NCBI RefSeq assembly: GCF_000328305.2
Contig: NZ_ANPE02000074.1
Coordinates: 1-42,469, forward strand
DNA: 42,469 bases
Reading direction: 5' to 3'
From: Arthrobacter crystallopoietes BAB-32
Lineage (GTDB): Bacteria; Actinomycetota; Actinomycetes; Actinomycetales; Micrococcaceae
The position numbers and the translations under genes were made by a program. The notes under the pieces are model-generated. The model saw only the letters and a program-made list of their open reading frames with translations, did no database searches and was not told the origin of the DNA. Positions 1 through 11,000 of this stretch are shown in pieces (position 1 is the first letter of the stretch; every line of letters begins with the position of its first letter).

Positions 1-3000
1 GCAGTAACAACAGCGCTGAAGGCTTCTTGCACGAGTCGGTTGTCGAGTTCTTGAAATGAGCCGACTAGCTGATCTCGGTTATCGGCACGGTAGGACTTGA
101 GTCGTTCGTCGACCCCGATGACGGATTCGGCCCAGGGCTCCAATGCAGCGCGTTCGACGGCGTCGCAAACTTCGGCTGCGGGTGCGGCTTTAGCCTCTAA
201 CGCCGAAATGACGTCCGACATGCCTTCCCTGGCCATGACGTTGGTAAGGCGGCTGAATTCGAACCAGACGTCAATGTCCGTGGCTGCGCTGTCCGCCATC
301 TCCTCGAGCAACGCATGCGCAGAGGACAACGAATCGTTAAGCGCGTTCTCGAGTTCATTCCGTTGAACCGGCACGAAAAAATACAGCAGATTATCCTTCG
401 CGGCCCGCCATGTGTCCACAAGTCCAACCAACGAATGGTCCTCCGGACGGAATTCTTCCAAAAAGGGCACCGCTGTGGCGTCGAGCGGCGCCTTCACGAC
501 GTCGCGTACCTCGCGACACCATTTCCGGTCGGCGTCGATCTCGTCCCAGTCTGTCTCGAACCGCTGGTAGCGGGAGCCGATAAGCTCCGCATCGTCCGTA
601 GCGGCAGCCTCAACTGCTACTTCCAGTTCGTGCAGCATGCCGATCTTGCCGATTCCCTCGACACAAGCATGCAGTGTAAGGCTTGAACCGCCCATCTCTT
701 CCAGCCGCTCGCGTTCCGCTGAGGAGTTGGACAAGCGTTCCGCCACCTGTCCTAGAAGGGTCAAGACCTCGGGCAGCGGCAGAATGTAGAGCGCACTCGC
801 GTACTCAGAATGCAGAAGTGACCGGACTTCTTCACGGACGCTGCTCAGTTGCTTTTCAGCGCGGTCCGCGGTGGGGATGAGGTCGAACTCAGGCTCAGTG
901 CCCCTGGCGATTTGAGAAGCCAGAGCGCCTGGCGCAATGTCTTGGCCAGCCAACCGGATAGCTTCCCGTGCAACTTCGAGGGCGGCGCTCAGCCGGCCGA
1001 AATCCGTACTAGTTCCTTGATAATACTCGCCTAGACGTGGCGAATACTCCGTTTCACCACTGCTCAAGTCCCGTTGTGCCTGCTGCCAGGCCAAGGCTTC
1101 GTCCAACCTCGCAACGATTTCCTTGCCGGCGCCGCCGCTCTGCGTCACTCCCCGCAGCGTCTTCTTGTCCTCCCGCGCTTGTTTGCTCCAAACCTTGAAG
1201 CCCTTGCGGTCGGCGAAGCGGACCTTCAAACCTATCAAGTCGAGGTCCAATACTTCCGGCTTGAAAACGGAATTCAGAGTCTCTTCGCGTTCGCGCACCA
1301 TGGCAGTCAAATTGTCGAGGACTCGGGCGCTCTCGTCCAGCGCTCCCTGCACACCCGGAATCAACCAGTTGGCCTCCGGCAGATTCCCCGACTGGGACAA
1401 CCGTGCCAAGGCGATCAAAGCTTGCAGTCTGCCCATCGAAACAGTGTCAGGATCCACCTTGAACAGCTTGCCGAGCTTTCCTGCTACCTTGGCCAGCTGA
1501 CCAAAATTCTGAATGAGCTCGCGGAGGTTGCCTGCGGCTTCTTTGATGTTGACGACTGTCATGTCGCCCAATGCTTCGGGGAATACATTCGGGTCCGCGG
1601 CCATCGCGCTTTTCAGAGTATCGAAAAGTTGACGGTCCTCTGACCTCCACGCAGCCCTGAAATTCGCGGAAATCTCTTCGATCGCAGTTAGCCGTTCATT
1701 GGTGATCCGGCGCAGCTCCATGACCCGACGGTCCAACTCATCGAGTTGATCAATGGTCCACCAAGAAGCAGGAACGAAACGTCCTATGCCATAGACCTTG
1801 AGCACTTCGAGGCGTTGCCGAAGTCCGTCGTCATTCAGATCGAAGTCCCTGAACGGCAGAGACGAGTCGAAAAACTGTGCCGCGTCTACCACACCGCGGA
1901 CGGCCTTTGCGGCCGCAAGAGCAGTATCCTCGGCATTCTTGCGCTCGCTCATCGACATCGATTCGCCTCGCAGCCCGCGCCATAGGAAGGCATCGCCCTC
2001 TTCTGCGGGTCGCCACACGCCCTCAAGCTGGGCCGCGTGTTCCAAAAGCATGGCAAGCTGCTCAGCGCTCAGCTCGGAGAACGCATCTTTATCACCCGTG
2101 GGATAGTTCTCGACGCCGGTGAGCTGGGACAGTCGGCCGAGTGCGTCATGCAGTGATCTTCCCAGCGGTCGACGAATCTCGTTCATGGCCTGTGCGTATG
2201 CGCTCAACTCTGAACGCGTCTGCCCGAGCCGTTTCTGCTCCACGGCTCCGAACGATTCGCGAGCAACGGGTTTTTTGAGTAGTTCCGCATGTAAGGTCTG
2301 AACGACCTGTTTGCGGGTTGCCTTGTGACTGTGCAGCTCGAGCAGGAAGGGATCCAGGTTCCGGGCTGCAAGGCGGTCACGCACCACGTCAAGGGCCGCT
2401 GCTTTCTCGGACACGAACAGCACGCTCTTTCCGGTAGCCATTAGCTCAGCAATGATGTTCGCGATTGTCTGGCTCTTCCCCGTACCAGGAGGACCGTCCA
2501 TGACAAAGCTACTGCCGTCGCGTGCTGCAATCACACAACGACGCTGGCTGCCGTCTGCGTCCAGAATACTGTGGAGATTCTCGGGGGCGATGACAGTATC
2601 GAGCTGCTCATCAGACGGTGGCTCGTAGGCGAAGGAACCGGCGCTCGGCGCCTCGGGACCGAGAGAGAGCAGCTGGATGAGGTTACTGCCGATAATCGTG
2701 TCTTCGTTCTGCTCCAGGTCCTTATACATCGCCTCTTTGTGGAAGCTGAAGGGCATAAGGATGGCCCGCGATTCCACTGTCCAAGTCGGCTGGCCACTGG
2801 TGGCCTGTAAGACACGCTCTGCTACGTCGGCGATCGCAACGTCGTCGTCGTCAAAGTCCGGCAGCTCAATTCCGAAGTCCCGGCTCATTTTTAACGACAG
2901 AGCTGTATTGAGGAAGGGCTCGTCGTCCGTGCGCCCGAGGACATACACCTGCCCGGCCTTGGTGAGGCGGACAGGCACCATCAGGAGGGGGCTGCTGACC

Positions 3001-3446
3001 TTCTTTTTGTCGGCCGGATCAACCCAGGTAAGCATGCCGAGTCCCAGATAAAGAACCCAGATGCCTTTGTCTGCGTACTCCTGTTCCGACCGTTGGTGCA
3101 GCCGCTTGCACGTCGATACGATCTGCTGGTTGGTTTTGCTGCGGACACGAAAGACTCGGTTCTCGTCGATCGCCGGGAGTCCAAGTTCGGCTGCAGTGTC
3201 GCCGTCGCCCTCCCCTGATTCCTCCGACTCCTCCGCACGCAAATGTACGGCACCGGCACGAATTAACTGCTCAATGCCCACCATGTCTGGCTCAACGATT
3301 TCAAACGACCCGCTCTTGGGGTGTGAAAAGTAGACAAGCTTCTGACGCCTGTCGATAGACAGCAAGTCCTCCCGCCATGCCCGCATTTGGGCAATGAGTT
3401 TCTTGCGAGCATCGGTGCTCAATTGAGCACTTGGCGCTGACCCCAC
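1..3446 (-). CDS. DUF4011-type superfamily 1 helicase, N-terminal part (runs off left edge)
   Basis: One frame is open on the minus strand from a GTG at 3446 to the window edge, giving about 1148 residues without a stop; the C-terminus is missing. The GTG is preceded by a GGGGGA Shine-Dalgarno six bases upstream, and an in-frame TAG lies just before it. The N-terminus (WREDLLSIDRRQKLVYF) resembles the DUF4011 opening. A Walker A motif, GPPGTGKSQT, lies near residue 313 and is followed by SVLFVSEKAAALDVV, typical of SF1 (Upf1/AAA_11-like) helicases. A long helical insertion of more than 700 residues follows, as is usual here. Family members often end in a Vsr-like nuclease and some are reported as single-gene anti-phage systems (Hhe type). 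The nuclease would lie outside the window, so that part is inference. It follows brxL by about 200 bases on the same strand, so it is either a BREX accessory or an adjacent independent defence gene. Confidence 0.85.
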   Translation of the reverse strand, partial: MGSAPSAQLSTDARKKLIAQMRAWREDLLSIDRRQKLVYFSHPKSGSFEIVEPDMVGIEQLIRAGAVHLRAEESEESGEGDGDTAAELGLPAIDENRVFRVRSKTNQQIVSTCKRLHQRSEQEYADKGIWVLYLGLGMLTWVDPADKKKVSSPLLMVPVRLTKAGQVYVLGRTDDEPFLNTALSLKMSRDFGIELPDFDDDDVAIADVAERVLQATSGQPTWTVESRAILMPFSFHKEAMYKDLEQNEDTIIGSNLIQLLSLGPEAPSAGSFAYEPPSDEQLDTVIAPENLHSILDADGSQRRCVIAARDGSSFVMDGPPGTGKSQTIANIIAELMATGKSVLFVSEKAAALDVVRDRLAARNLDPFLLELHSHKATRKQVVQTLHAELLKKPVARESFGAVEQKRLGQTRSELSAYAQAMNEIRRPLGRSLHDALGRLSQLTGVENYPTGDKDAFSELSAEQLAMLLEHAAQLEGVWRPAEEGDAFLWRGLRGESMSMSERKNAEDTALAAAKAVRGVVDAAQFFDSSLPFRDFDLNDDGLRQRLEVLKVYGIGRFVPASWWTIDQLDELDRRVMELRRITNERLTAIEEISANFRAAWRSEDRQLFDTLKSAMAADPNVFPEALGDMTVVNIKEAAGNLRELIQNFGQLAKVAGKLGKLFKVDPDTVSMGRLQALIALARLSQSGNLPEANWLIPGVQGALDESARVLDNLTAMVREREETLNSVFKPEVLDLDLIGLKVRFADRKGFKVWSKQAREDKKTLRGVTQSGGAGKEIVARLDEALAWQQAQRDLSSGETEYSPRLGEYYQGTSTDFGRLSAALEVAREAIRLAGQDIAPGALASQIARGTEPEFDLIPTADRAEKQLSSVREEVRSLLHSEYASALYILPLPEVLTLLGQVAERLSNSSAERERLEEMGGSSLTLHACVEGIGKIGMLHELEVAVEAAATDDAELIGSRYQRFETDWDEIDADRKWCREVRDVVKAPLDATAVPFLEEFRPEDHSLVGLVDTWRAAKDNLLYFFVPVQRNELENALNDSLSSAHALLEEMADSAATDIDVWFEFSRLTNVMAREGMSDVISALEAKAAPAAEVCDAVERAALEPWAESVIGVDERLKSYRADNRDQLVGSFQELDNRLVQEAFSAVVT

Positions 3447-3643
3447 AGCCTATCCCCCAACACCTAATACACTTTCCGTCGAATCTTACCTCGAATGGGC
3501 AAAGGTTTAAACAGCCAAAGCGGGGTTGGGGTTCTACCGCTGGTGCCTGAACCATCTGTACGATCTTTCCCTTGCACTCCAATGTCGTGTTCAGTCCCAG
3601 TGCCAGTCTGAATGGGAACTCATATTTGGGCGCTGAAGCGAGG

Positions 3644-5689
3644 CTAGTTGTCTATGGCTTTGATGAGAGCGTCTTGCGCATCAGTGTAAAAAATGAAGGA
3701 GACTTTGGCCGCGACCTCGTCTGAAACTTCAATCATCTGGCGGCGCGCCGACACAGGTAGCAGTAGCGCAGTCGCCCCTTTCTCCATAGCTAGCTCTGCA
3801 AGCTGGCCGGCGTTGGCTACGGGTTCTATGCCACCACCGAGAGTCAAGCTGCCTGCGGCGATAAGACCGCCGCGCACATTGCGTTGGAGCAGGCTGCTTG
3901 CCAATGCAAGCAGGACGGGGATGCCCAGTCCTTGTCCGGACTTCGCTGCGTCGAGGGCGCGCGCCTGGACCGTGAATTCATGTTCCCGTGGATCTTTGTC
4001 TCCCACGAGGAGACGAGCTTGGGATATGAGATTTTGTTCGGCGACCTTGACGCTTTCACGCAGGGACGCAGGGGCCGCCTGATTGAGTAGGCGTACGCCG
4101 GTGCCCGCCATTTCAGTCACATCGATCCGGTAAAGCCCCGGTCCGACATCTGCACTGCCTTCCGCCAATCCCCAGACCTGCCCGGGCGGCAACGGGTCCA
4201 AGCCGATGGTGTCCGGGCTTCGGAGCTCGGGAGTCGACACAAACTGCTCGATGCCCTCACCGATGCGGTATCCGAAGTGCGTGTTTCGGAACTCGGCGGC
4301 TCCGATGCGCCGTTGTTGTTCCTTCACACGCCGGCGGCATTCCAGCGCCAATTTGACGGACCATTCGAGGTCTTCGTCCGAGACTTCGGATGTGGCAGCA
4401 GGGTAGAGCAGCTTGAGCAGCCCGTCGATGGTCTTGTTCACGGCCGTGAGATCGCGTCCGGACAGAGCATCCCCGAAATGGACGCGTCCCTGAATTGCGG
4501 GTAGCCGGGATTGGTCCCTCAACCGAGCCCAGCATTCGGAGAGGAAGTCGCTGACCAGACCGAAATGTGCTGTGAAGTAGGACGGGTCGAGCTTGGGGAC
4601 GTCCCAGCCGGGTAGGTACGCGTGGAGACGGTCCATGAAGGCCGTGTCGTCGCGCATTTCCTTTGGCAAGGGTGACAACAGGTGGCCAATACGCTGTTGG
4701 TGGGCGACGTCGACGTCGAAGTTGCCAACGAGAGCAATCGAGCCGTCGGCGCGGATGGACTCGCGTCCGCGGGAGAATTCTCCCGACTCCATGTAGCCCT
4801 TCATGATGTTCACGCCATCCTTCTGATCGAAGGAAACGCCCGAAACCTCATCGAAGCATACGACGTCGTACTGTGCGACAAGTCCGCGCTGACCGGTCGC
4901 ATTGTTAACGAACATACGGGCCACTGTGGCTTTACCACCGGAGATTAGGTGTGCATACGGGGATACCTGCTGGTACAAATGGGATTTTCCGGTGCCACGC
5001 GGGCCGAGTTCGACGAGGTTATAGTTCCGGACAACGAAGGGCACCATGCGCAGCAGGAGCACATCCTGGGCCCTGTCATTGAGGCGCTCCGCTTCGAAGC
5101 CGACGGATCTGAGAAGCAATTGCTTCCATTGTTCGGTTGTAAATTGCTGCCTGCCGAGGGCCAAATGACTCAGTGAGTCCCTAGTCGATAGCTGAATGGG
5201 CCGAAGATTGGCAACGCCGAAGGGACGTCCTCCCTTTTCCTCAGCGATTGACGGGTCGTACTCCAGGTCTACCTCCGCATAAAAGCCTCCGGTAAGCATC
5301 CGTTCGTTAGCAGCGACTAGGGAATCCGAAATGCGTGCATCCTTGATCTGAAGGCTGGGAAGCTCGGCAAAGTATGAGTTGGACTTGGCATCAAGGCGAG
5401 CCTTCATAAGCTCGATGAGTTTGACCGCTCCCCGTTCGCGCGCACGTGATTTGAAGAGCTCCTCCTCGCCAGCGCGAACCGTTCGGTCGTCCATCAGCTT
5501 CCTGACAACTTCGAGCCCCTCACCGATCTCTTCGTCATCTGTGGTAGCGCAGTAGCGGCCCAGCAAGAACTCGCCCACGTACGTGGGTACTGGATAGGCC
5601 CCCTTGAACTTCTGAGCAAGGTCCTTGCGGACCACGTACCCTTCGAATGACTCTGCAGCAAGCTTGTCGGTTACATCCATCGCGCTCAT
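3644..5689 (-). CDS. brxL: BREX protein BrxL (AAA+ with Lon-like C-terminal domain)
   Basis: 681 residues, normal for BrxL, the AAA+ DNA-binding factor that marks type 1 and type 4 BREX and is needed for phage exclusion but not for host methylation. The N-terminal 220 residues carry the conserved BrxL region. Walker A is GPRGTGKS at about 229-236 and Walker B is VVCFDE ending near 281. The C-terminal ~110 residues match the Lon proteolytic fold (SLTLGGGIEPVANAGQLAEL). Where active Lon has PSAG this protein reads GQGLGIP, and where Lon has its lysine it reads NAGQLAEL, so both dyad residues are absent; peptidase activity is unlikely. The ATG overlaps the pglZ stop in ATGA, implying translational coupling. 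It is the last gene of the operon before a ~200-base gap to the helicase gene. Confidence 0.93.
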   Translation of the reverse strand: MSAMDVTDKLAAESFEGYVVRKDLAQKFKGAYPVPTYVGEFLLGRYCATTDDEEIGEGLEVVRKLMDDRTVRAGEEELFKSRARERGAVKLIELMKARLDAKSNSYFAELPSLQIKDARISDSLVAANERMLTGGFYAEVDLEYDPSIAEEKGGRPFGVANLRPIQLSTRDSLSHLALGRQQFTTEQWKQLLLRSVGFEAERLNDRAQDVLLLRMVPFVVRNYNLVELGPRGTGKSHLYQQVSPYAHLISGGKATVARMFVNNATGQRGLVAQYDVVCFDEVSGVSFDQKDGVNIMKGYMESGEFSRGRESIRADGSIALVGNFDVDVAHQQRIGHLLSPLPKEMRDDTAFMDRLHAYLPGWDVPKLDPSYFTAHFGLVSDFLSECWARLRDQSRLPAIQGRVHFGDALSGRDLTAVNKTIDGLLKLLYPAATSEVSDEDLEWSVKLALECRRRVKEQQRRIGAAEFRNTHFGYRIGEGIEQFVSTPELRSPDTIGLDPLPPGQVWGLAEGSADVGPGLYRIDVTEMAGTGVRLLNQAAPASLRESVKVAEQNLISQARLLVGDKDPREHEFTVQARALDAAKSGQGLGIPVLLALASSLLQRNVRGGLIAAGSLTLGGGIEPVANAGQLAELAMEKGATALLLPVSARRQMIEVSDEVAAKVSFIFYTDAQDALIKAIDN

Positions 5690-8012
5690 GCTTCGCCTCC
5701 CACCGCTGTCTTGGCTTGACCAACAATTTTGCCGGCCGGATCCAGGAGCACCACGAACACCGGCTGGTTGAGTAATCCATCATCAGCGACAAGAAGCTTG
5801 GCCTCGCCATCCCGGAGCAGTTTCGGTCCAGCTACGCTGCTGGCCGCGTCACCCGACGCAGTGCGAATTTCAACGCTCATTCCTTCGACGGCATCAGCTA
5901 CGTCAATCCGGCAGCGCATACCCGTCCACTTCAACGCTTCCAGCTTGGCCTCGAACGTCGCTTTACCGGCTCCCGTTGCAGATAGAACGGGAATGACACA
6001 TTCCTGGAGGCTAAGACCTCCGTGGGTATATACGACTCCTGTCTCGAACGATCCCGTGCCCGGGGCAGACGTCATGGACACGGAGCTGTCCCACGTCCAG
6101 GGAACCGTTGGATATGTGCTCCCCGAAGCGGCTGTGGACAGCCGAGCCACACGGTCCTTCCGGCTCTTCTCCCCCTCTGTCAAATGCATCGGAACGGGTT
6201 CGACCTTCCGGAGAACCTGCGGAGCCAATAACCATCCATGGTCCGTGACGGTGACGACGCGTTTCCAACCGGCTTCGAGCAATACTTGGATACGGTCGGC
6301 AACGAGTGTAATCTCCGCGTCAATCCGGTCCACAAGCTTGTGCCCGTGTGAATGCCCGGACGAATCTAGGTCACCGATTTCGGTCCATCCTCGTCCTGAC
6401 GGATCACCGAGCGCATCATTGGGCACCTTTTGGACTGCCGAAGCTTCCAAAGCCTTCTGAAATGCTGTTCCTTCGAGTCCTATACCGTTCTCGTTGCCGG
6501 CGGCGAACCCCGGTCCGGAACCAATGTTGATCGTCAAAGGTGCGACGGCGGGCTTGCCAGTCGGCGTGACGGTGGGAAAGGCAGCCAGACGATAATCGAT
6601 ACCGGTCTCGATTCCCCGGGCCGCAAGTTCCGATTGCAGCCGCTGACCGATGTCCATCCGGAGTCCGTCGACAAATATCACACAAGTGCCACTATGGACT
6701 TCCAGCCCCGTCTGGCCCTGATAACCGCTCGACACTGCCGCATTCTGGAATCTGGATGCCATGTCTTCCAGCCATGTCCCGTATAGCGACGTTAGTGCCG
6801 CCGCAACCGCGGTACGGTCTGCTGTCGTTCGGGCGGACGCCAACGCTCTGACCGCTGCGTCATCGATAGTCCAGCCGGAAGTGAAATACCATGCTGCCTG
6901 GTCATCCACTGAGCCGCTGGAGGCACCCGTTTCGGTCTGGAGGACGATGTCCATCAGAAACTCCAGAGCCTGAGCCAAGGGGCTCAGCCCTAAGGCGCTC
7001 CAGACCCAGTCTCGTCGCTGTCCGTGTATGGATTCGAGCGCGCGGATGGCATCGGCTGCTTCAGCAGCGGTCTCGGCGCCCAGGTCGGCGAGGCGACTGC
7101 GAAGAAGCTGCTCAGCGTCCTGGTTGTCAGAAGGCCACGAATCCGGATACCCGCCCATTTCAAAGAGAGTCCCACTATTAGATTTCGACTGATCCAACAA
7201 CTCGGGAACGTGCGGGAACTTCTTCGGATTCTCCACGAAGCGTGCCCATACATGCTTCCAGTTTCCTTCCCGAGCTCCCAATAGGGCGCCGGCGGTCAGC
7301 ACCGAGTCCTTGCGGGGATCGACGCCATATTGTGAAGCGGCCAGTCCGCAGAACGCGTTCCACCGGGAAAGCGCCATGGACTTCTCGACGGCTTCGGGAT
7401 CATCCATCCATCGTAGGATGCCAGCACGTCATCAGGCAGAATCAGTTGCTGTATTCGCCCTGCATCAATCCGGCCAACTGATGTGAGCTCCTCAATGGAG
7501 TAATCCAGCATTTCAACCAGGCCGTCCTGCAAGGCTGCAAGAGTCGCCCCGTCTTTCGCCACGGACAGGTCTGCACCTTGAGGGCTGCCCAAAAACGCCA
7601 GCGGAGTCCATGGCTGCCCGTTCTGCTGCTGCCACCACTGCGCCCGATACTGCAGCTCCGCCAGCGGCTGCAGTGCTACAGGAGCCGTCTCCACGCCGCG
7701 GACATCGGAGCGGGACCAGTCCGGTAGATAGATGATCCAAGGAATCTTGCTATGCGGCTTAGCGAACTCTTCAGGGACACTGACGCCACCGGCAAGCAAT
7801 GCGCGTATCCAAATCGCGGGTCCTTGCAGGCGCTCAGGTTCCCACTCGCCAAGAATGCAAACGGGAACCGCTTCCTGCAGGCTGGGGATGACCTGCTCCC
7901 AGAGCCGCTCGGGGTCGGGCCAAAGAACGCCTACCGGTGCGATCTGGCCGTTGCTGTTGTGCCGTGCCGCTGCCCGTAGGGACGCGGCAATCGCTGCCCT
8001 GAGCTTCGTCAT
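5686..8012 (-). pseudogene. pglZ: BREX phosphatase-superfamily protein PglZ, split by a one-base frameshift
   Basis: PglZ is the alkaline-phosphatase-superfamily core protein of every BREX type. The gene starts at ATG 8012, 24 bases after pglX. It reads about 198 residues in one frame and continues in another for about 573 residues to the stop at 5686. The frames join at 7416-7417: inserting one C on the coding strand gives VLASLRWMDDPEAVEK, which fits the family. The repaired product would be about 775 residues, close to normal. The downstream part has the metal-site core (CVIFVDGLRMDIGQRL) and VTVTDHGWLLAP, both intact. No long homopolymer suggestive of phase variation is present at the break. 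Either the gene is truly broken, which would be expected to disable BREX, or a base is missing from the sequence. The stop overlaps the brxL start. Confidence 0.88.
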
Positions 8013-8036
8013 GCCGTGGTATCTCCGACCACGATA

Positions 8037-11000
8037 TTAGCTACGTGTCGCATGCTTCTCCTGAAGGGTGAGGTGAAGGTCGTTGATCCTGTCGGAACCG
8101 TCGGCGTTCTTGCCTCTGTCCTTTTCCCATTTGACCCCGACCTTCGAGCGCAGGACCCCGGCGGTGACAAACGGACGGATGTTGATCCTGACGCCGTCAT
8201 CCAGGTCCGGATCCCAGCCAACCGGCTGGTCCTTGAGATCCTTCCAGCGGACAAAAATGTCATAGGGGGCATCACCTTCAAGGATCAACTTGAGCTTGTT
8301 CTGGAGCCCCTCGGCAGCGCGCAGCCGATCCTCGGCACCGGCCACCCCGGAGGACACGTCCTCCCGCTGTCGGGAAATCCAAGTACCCAGAATTGTGTAG
8401 GTGAGCTTTTCCAACGTGGCCCGTGTCAGCCGGTGGTAATTCAGCAGAGCAGAGAAACCGTCCCGGCGCCCGTCCCACACCTGCCAGATAAACGGCCGGT
8501 TCTGAAATACCTTCACGTGATGCGCGAAGAACTTATCCCGCAGCCACCCCTCAACCTTCCCCGCCTGGCCTCCAGCGGCCGTCAATAAGCCATCCCGCAG
8601 CCCCGGCGACCACTCATTCCCGTAGGCGGCCGCGAGTACGTCCAGCAGTCTCTCGGCCGCACTTCGCTCCCCCGCCACCGCCGGAATGCAGACAATGCCG
8701 TCCGTATCCACCAGGTCGCCCAAACCATCGTCGGCCTGCTCCGGCCAGGCATACCCCAGCAACCGGCCGACAGCGACCTGCAACGGCTCGGCAGAACCGG
8801 CGATCCGCCCGGAGAACAGCCACTGGGTCGGGTCATCCGACCCCGGCTCGGGCAGCGGCCCGGTCGCTTCGGCAACCGCCCGCCAATGCTCCACATCGAA
8901 CGGCACCTTCACCAAGGTGGAATTCGTCACCTTCATGACATCATCGATTTCCCTAACGGCCTCGTTGAACTCGGGGCTGGAGCAGAACGCCCAGATGGCC
9001 AGCAGGTCCTTGTCGTTCTTCGGCAGAATGACGGCGGTGTTGTTGTCGAACAGTTCCCCTGTATAGAGGGATACGGGCAGCTTGCCCATCTGGGAAACAG
9101 CCACTCCGCGCTTACCCCATGCGTTTTTGCCGCGCACGTAGGCGCCAGGTTCTTCGCTTAGCGCCCCTGCCCCTTTCTCCCACCAAATAATGTGCTCCCG
9201 GCCTCCATAGGGAGCAGTTTCTCGCACCGTGCTTTGCTGGTAAGCCCAATCGGGGTGAGGAAGTGTCCGCTCCCAGAAGAAACGGCCGAAGCGAGGGTAA
9301 TCGGCGGTCGCAATGCCTTGAAGCCCATCTGCCTTAGCACCAAGCAAAGCAGACTTGTCGAGCAACGAGACGGTGATTCGCTGGTCGGGGTTGGCAAGTT
9401 GAGTTTCCTGCTCCAGGACCACCAACGGACCTTGGGACAGCATGAGCGCCTTCGCGTCGGGTCCAAGCGAAGATTGGGCCCGAAGACCCATGAAGCGGTG
9501 CTGTGCTGCGGCCCGGCCCGTTTGAATGATGGTAAGTACAACCTTCACCACTTCGCCGGTGATCTGCCGGAAGGCTCCATGTCCAAGACGCGCGACCGCG
9601 TGGAGTGTGCGGTTGTCCAGCAAGTCCTTGCGGAAGCGCGTGTAGGTGGTCAGCAGGGTCCAGTTTTGCGGGGAAACCGTGACCACCAGGCCGTTTTTGC
9701 CTGCAAAATCGAAACACCGCTCGAGGAAGGCGGTCGCCAGATCCCCCTTGGCGGCAGGATGATGTGCGTCGATGTAGGACTGCAAGTCGGCTGACATGAA
9801 CGTCCGCATCAGGTACGGCGGATTGGTGACAACCAATGAGTACTGCCGGCTGAGCAGCTGTGCTGCCCTAGCGACGTCGTTCACGGTGTCGCCTAGGACC
9901 GTGCCACTGTCTTCTTCCTCCGCGACTGCGGTGCGGAGGGCGTTCCTAACCTTGTCCCAGTCGGTGCTTTCGAGTGTTCCGGTGCGCCCCAGCAGCGCGC
10001 CCTGTTTGGGACCGCTGACAGGATTAATGAGCGAGCCGAGGGTGTCGGCGTTGCGGAACTGGGAATGCAGCCGGGCCAAGGATCCCCGCAGGGCCTGGTC
10101 ATCACCGGCAAGATCCTCCCACTCCGATCCTGCAGCGCGGACCGGGATGCCGGAGCAAGCCACGTTAGGGGTGGGCAGCTGGCGGTATCCGCCCTGTTTC
10201 CAAGCCTCGAGAACGAGGTTGAAGGTGGCCAGCTGGGTGCAGCGCGGATCGAGCTCCAGCCCAAAAAGGTTGTCGCGCAGTACCGCGTCCTGCGCTTGGG
10301 CCGGCGTCAGGGACTCCTGCTCGGCGCGCATCCGCCAGAGCATACCGAAAGCAGCAACCAGGAAGTGCCCCGAGCCGCAGCAGGGGTCCAGGACGGTCAC
10401 GTCGGATGCCGCCGCCGGCCAGCTTTCGTAGGTTCCGGCGGCAGGTTCCCCATCGTCGGTCCGCCGCAGGTACTCCCATCCGTCAAGCAACGGTGACCCG
10501 GGGTTTCCGGCCGCCCACCAGGCACCCAAGGAGTTTTCCAGCAGGAAACGGACCATATAGTTTTCAGTAAAGAGCTGGGTAACAGGTGAGAGGTCCGCAC
10601 CGCCGACCTTGTTCCCGGCGTCATTGACCTGCTTTTTGCGTTTGGTCTGCCAGAACTGGTAGACCCACCCCAGCGCATCCTCACACCGGAAAATGTCTTC
10701 GGGCAGCCCCATGATGATCTGTTCCAGCTTCTGGCTATCCTCCGGGGCGAAGCTGATACAAACGCACGGATCGGTGAGCCGGAACACCCCGGGAAGGGTC
10801 TCGCTGGCGAACCGGGCGGCTACCGCCCACGCGTCCGGCTCGGCCAGTTCGGGCGCGAGTTCCGCACATTCCTCGAGTGTCACGGCCATCCCGATGCCCG
10901 GATGGATCAGCAAAGCGTTGACCTCCAGGAACCGCGCAAAAAGCAAGCGGTGCCACTGCTCGTAGGCGACCTCACCCATGAGCAGAGGCAGCGGGCTGTC

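Noticed and set aside
3301-3582. Cys-rich 93-residue minus-strand frame overlapping the helicase start
   Set aside because: The Cys residues are not in a zinc-finger spacing, most of its second half overlaps the helicase N-terminus in another frame, and there is no good start site.
7380-7440. Phase-variable or programmed frameshift in pglZ
   Set aside because: There is no long G or C tract as in known phase-variable pgl genes, and no slippery heptamer with a downstream structure that I can see. A simple one-base loss explains the data.
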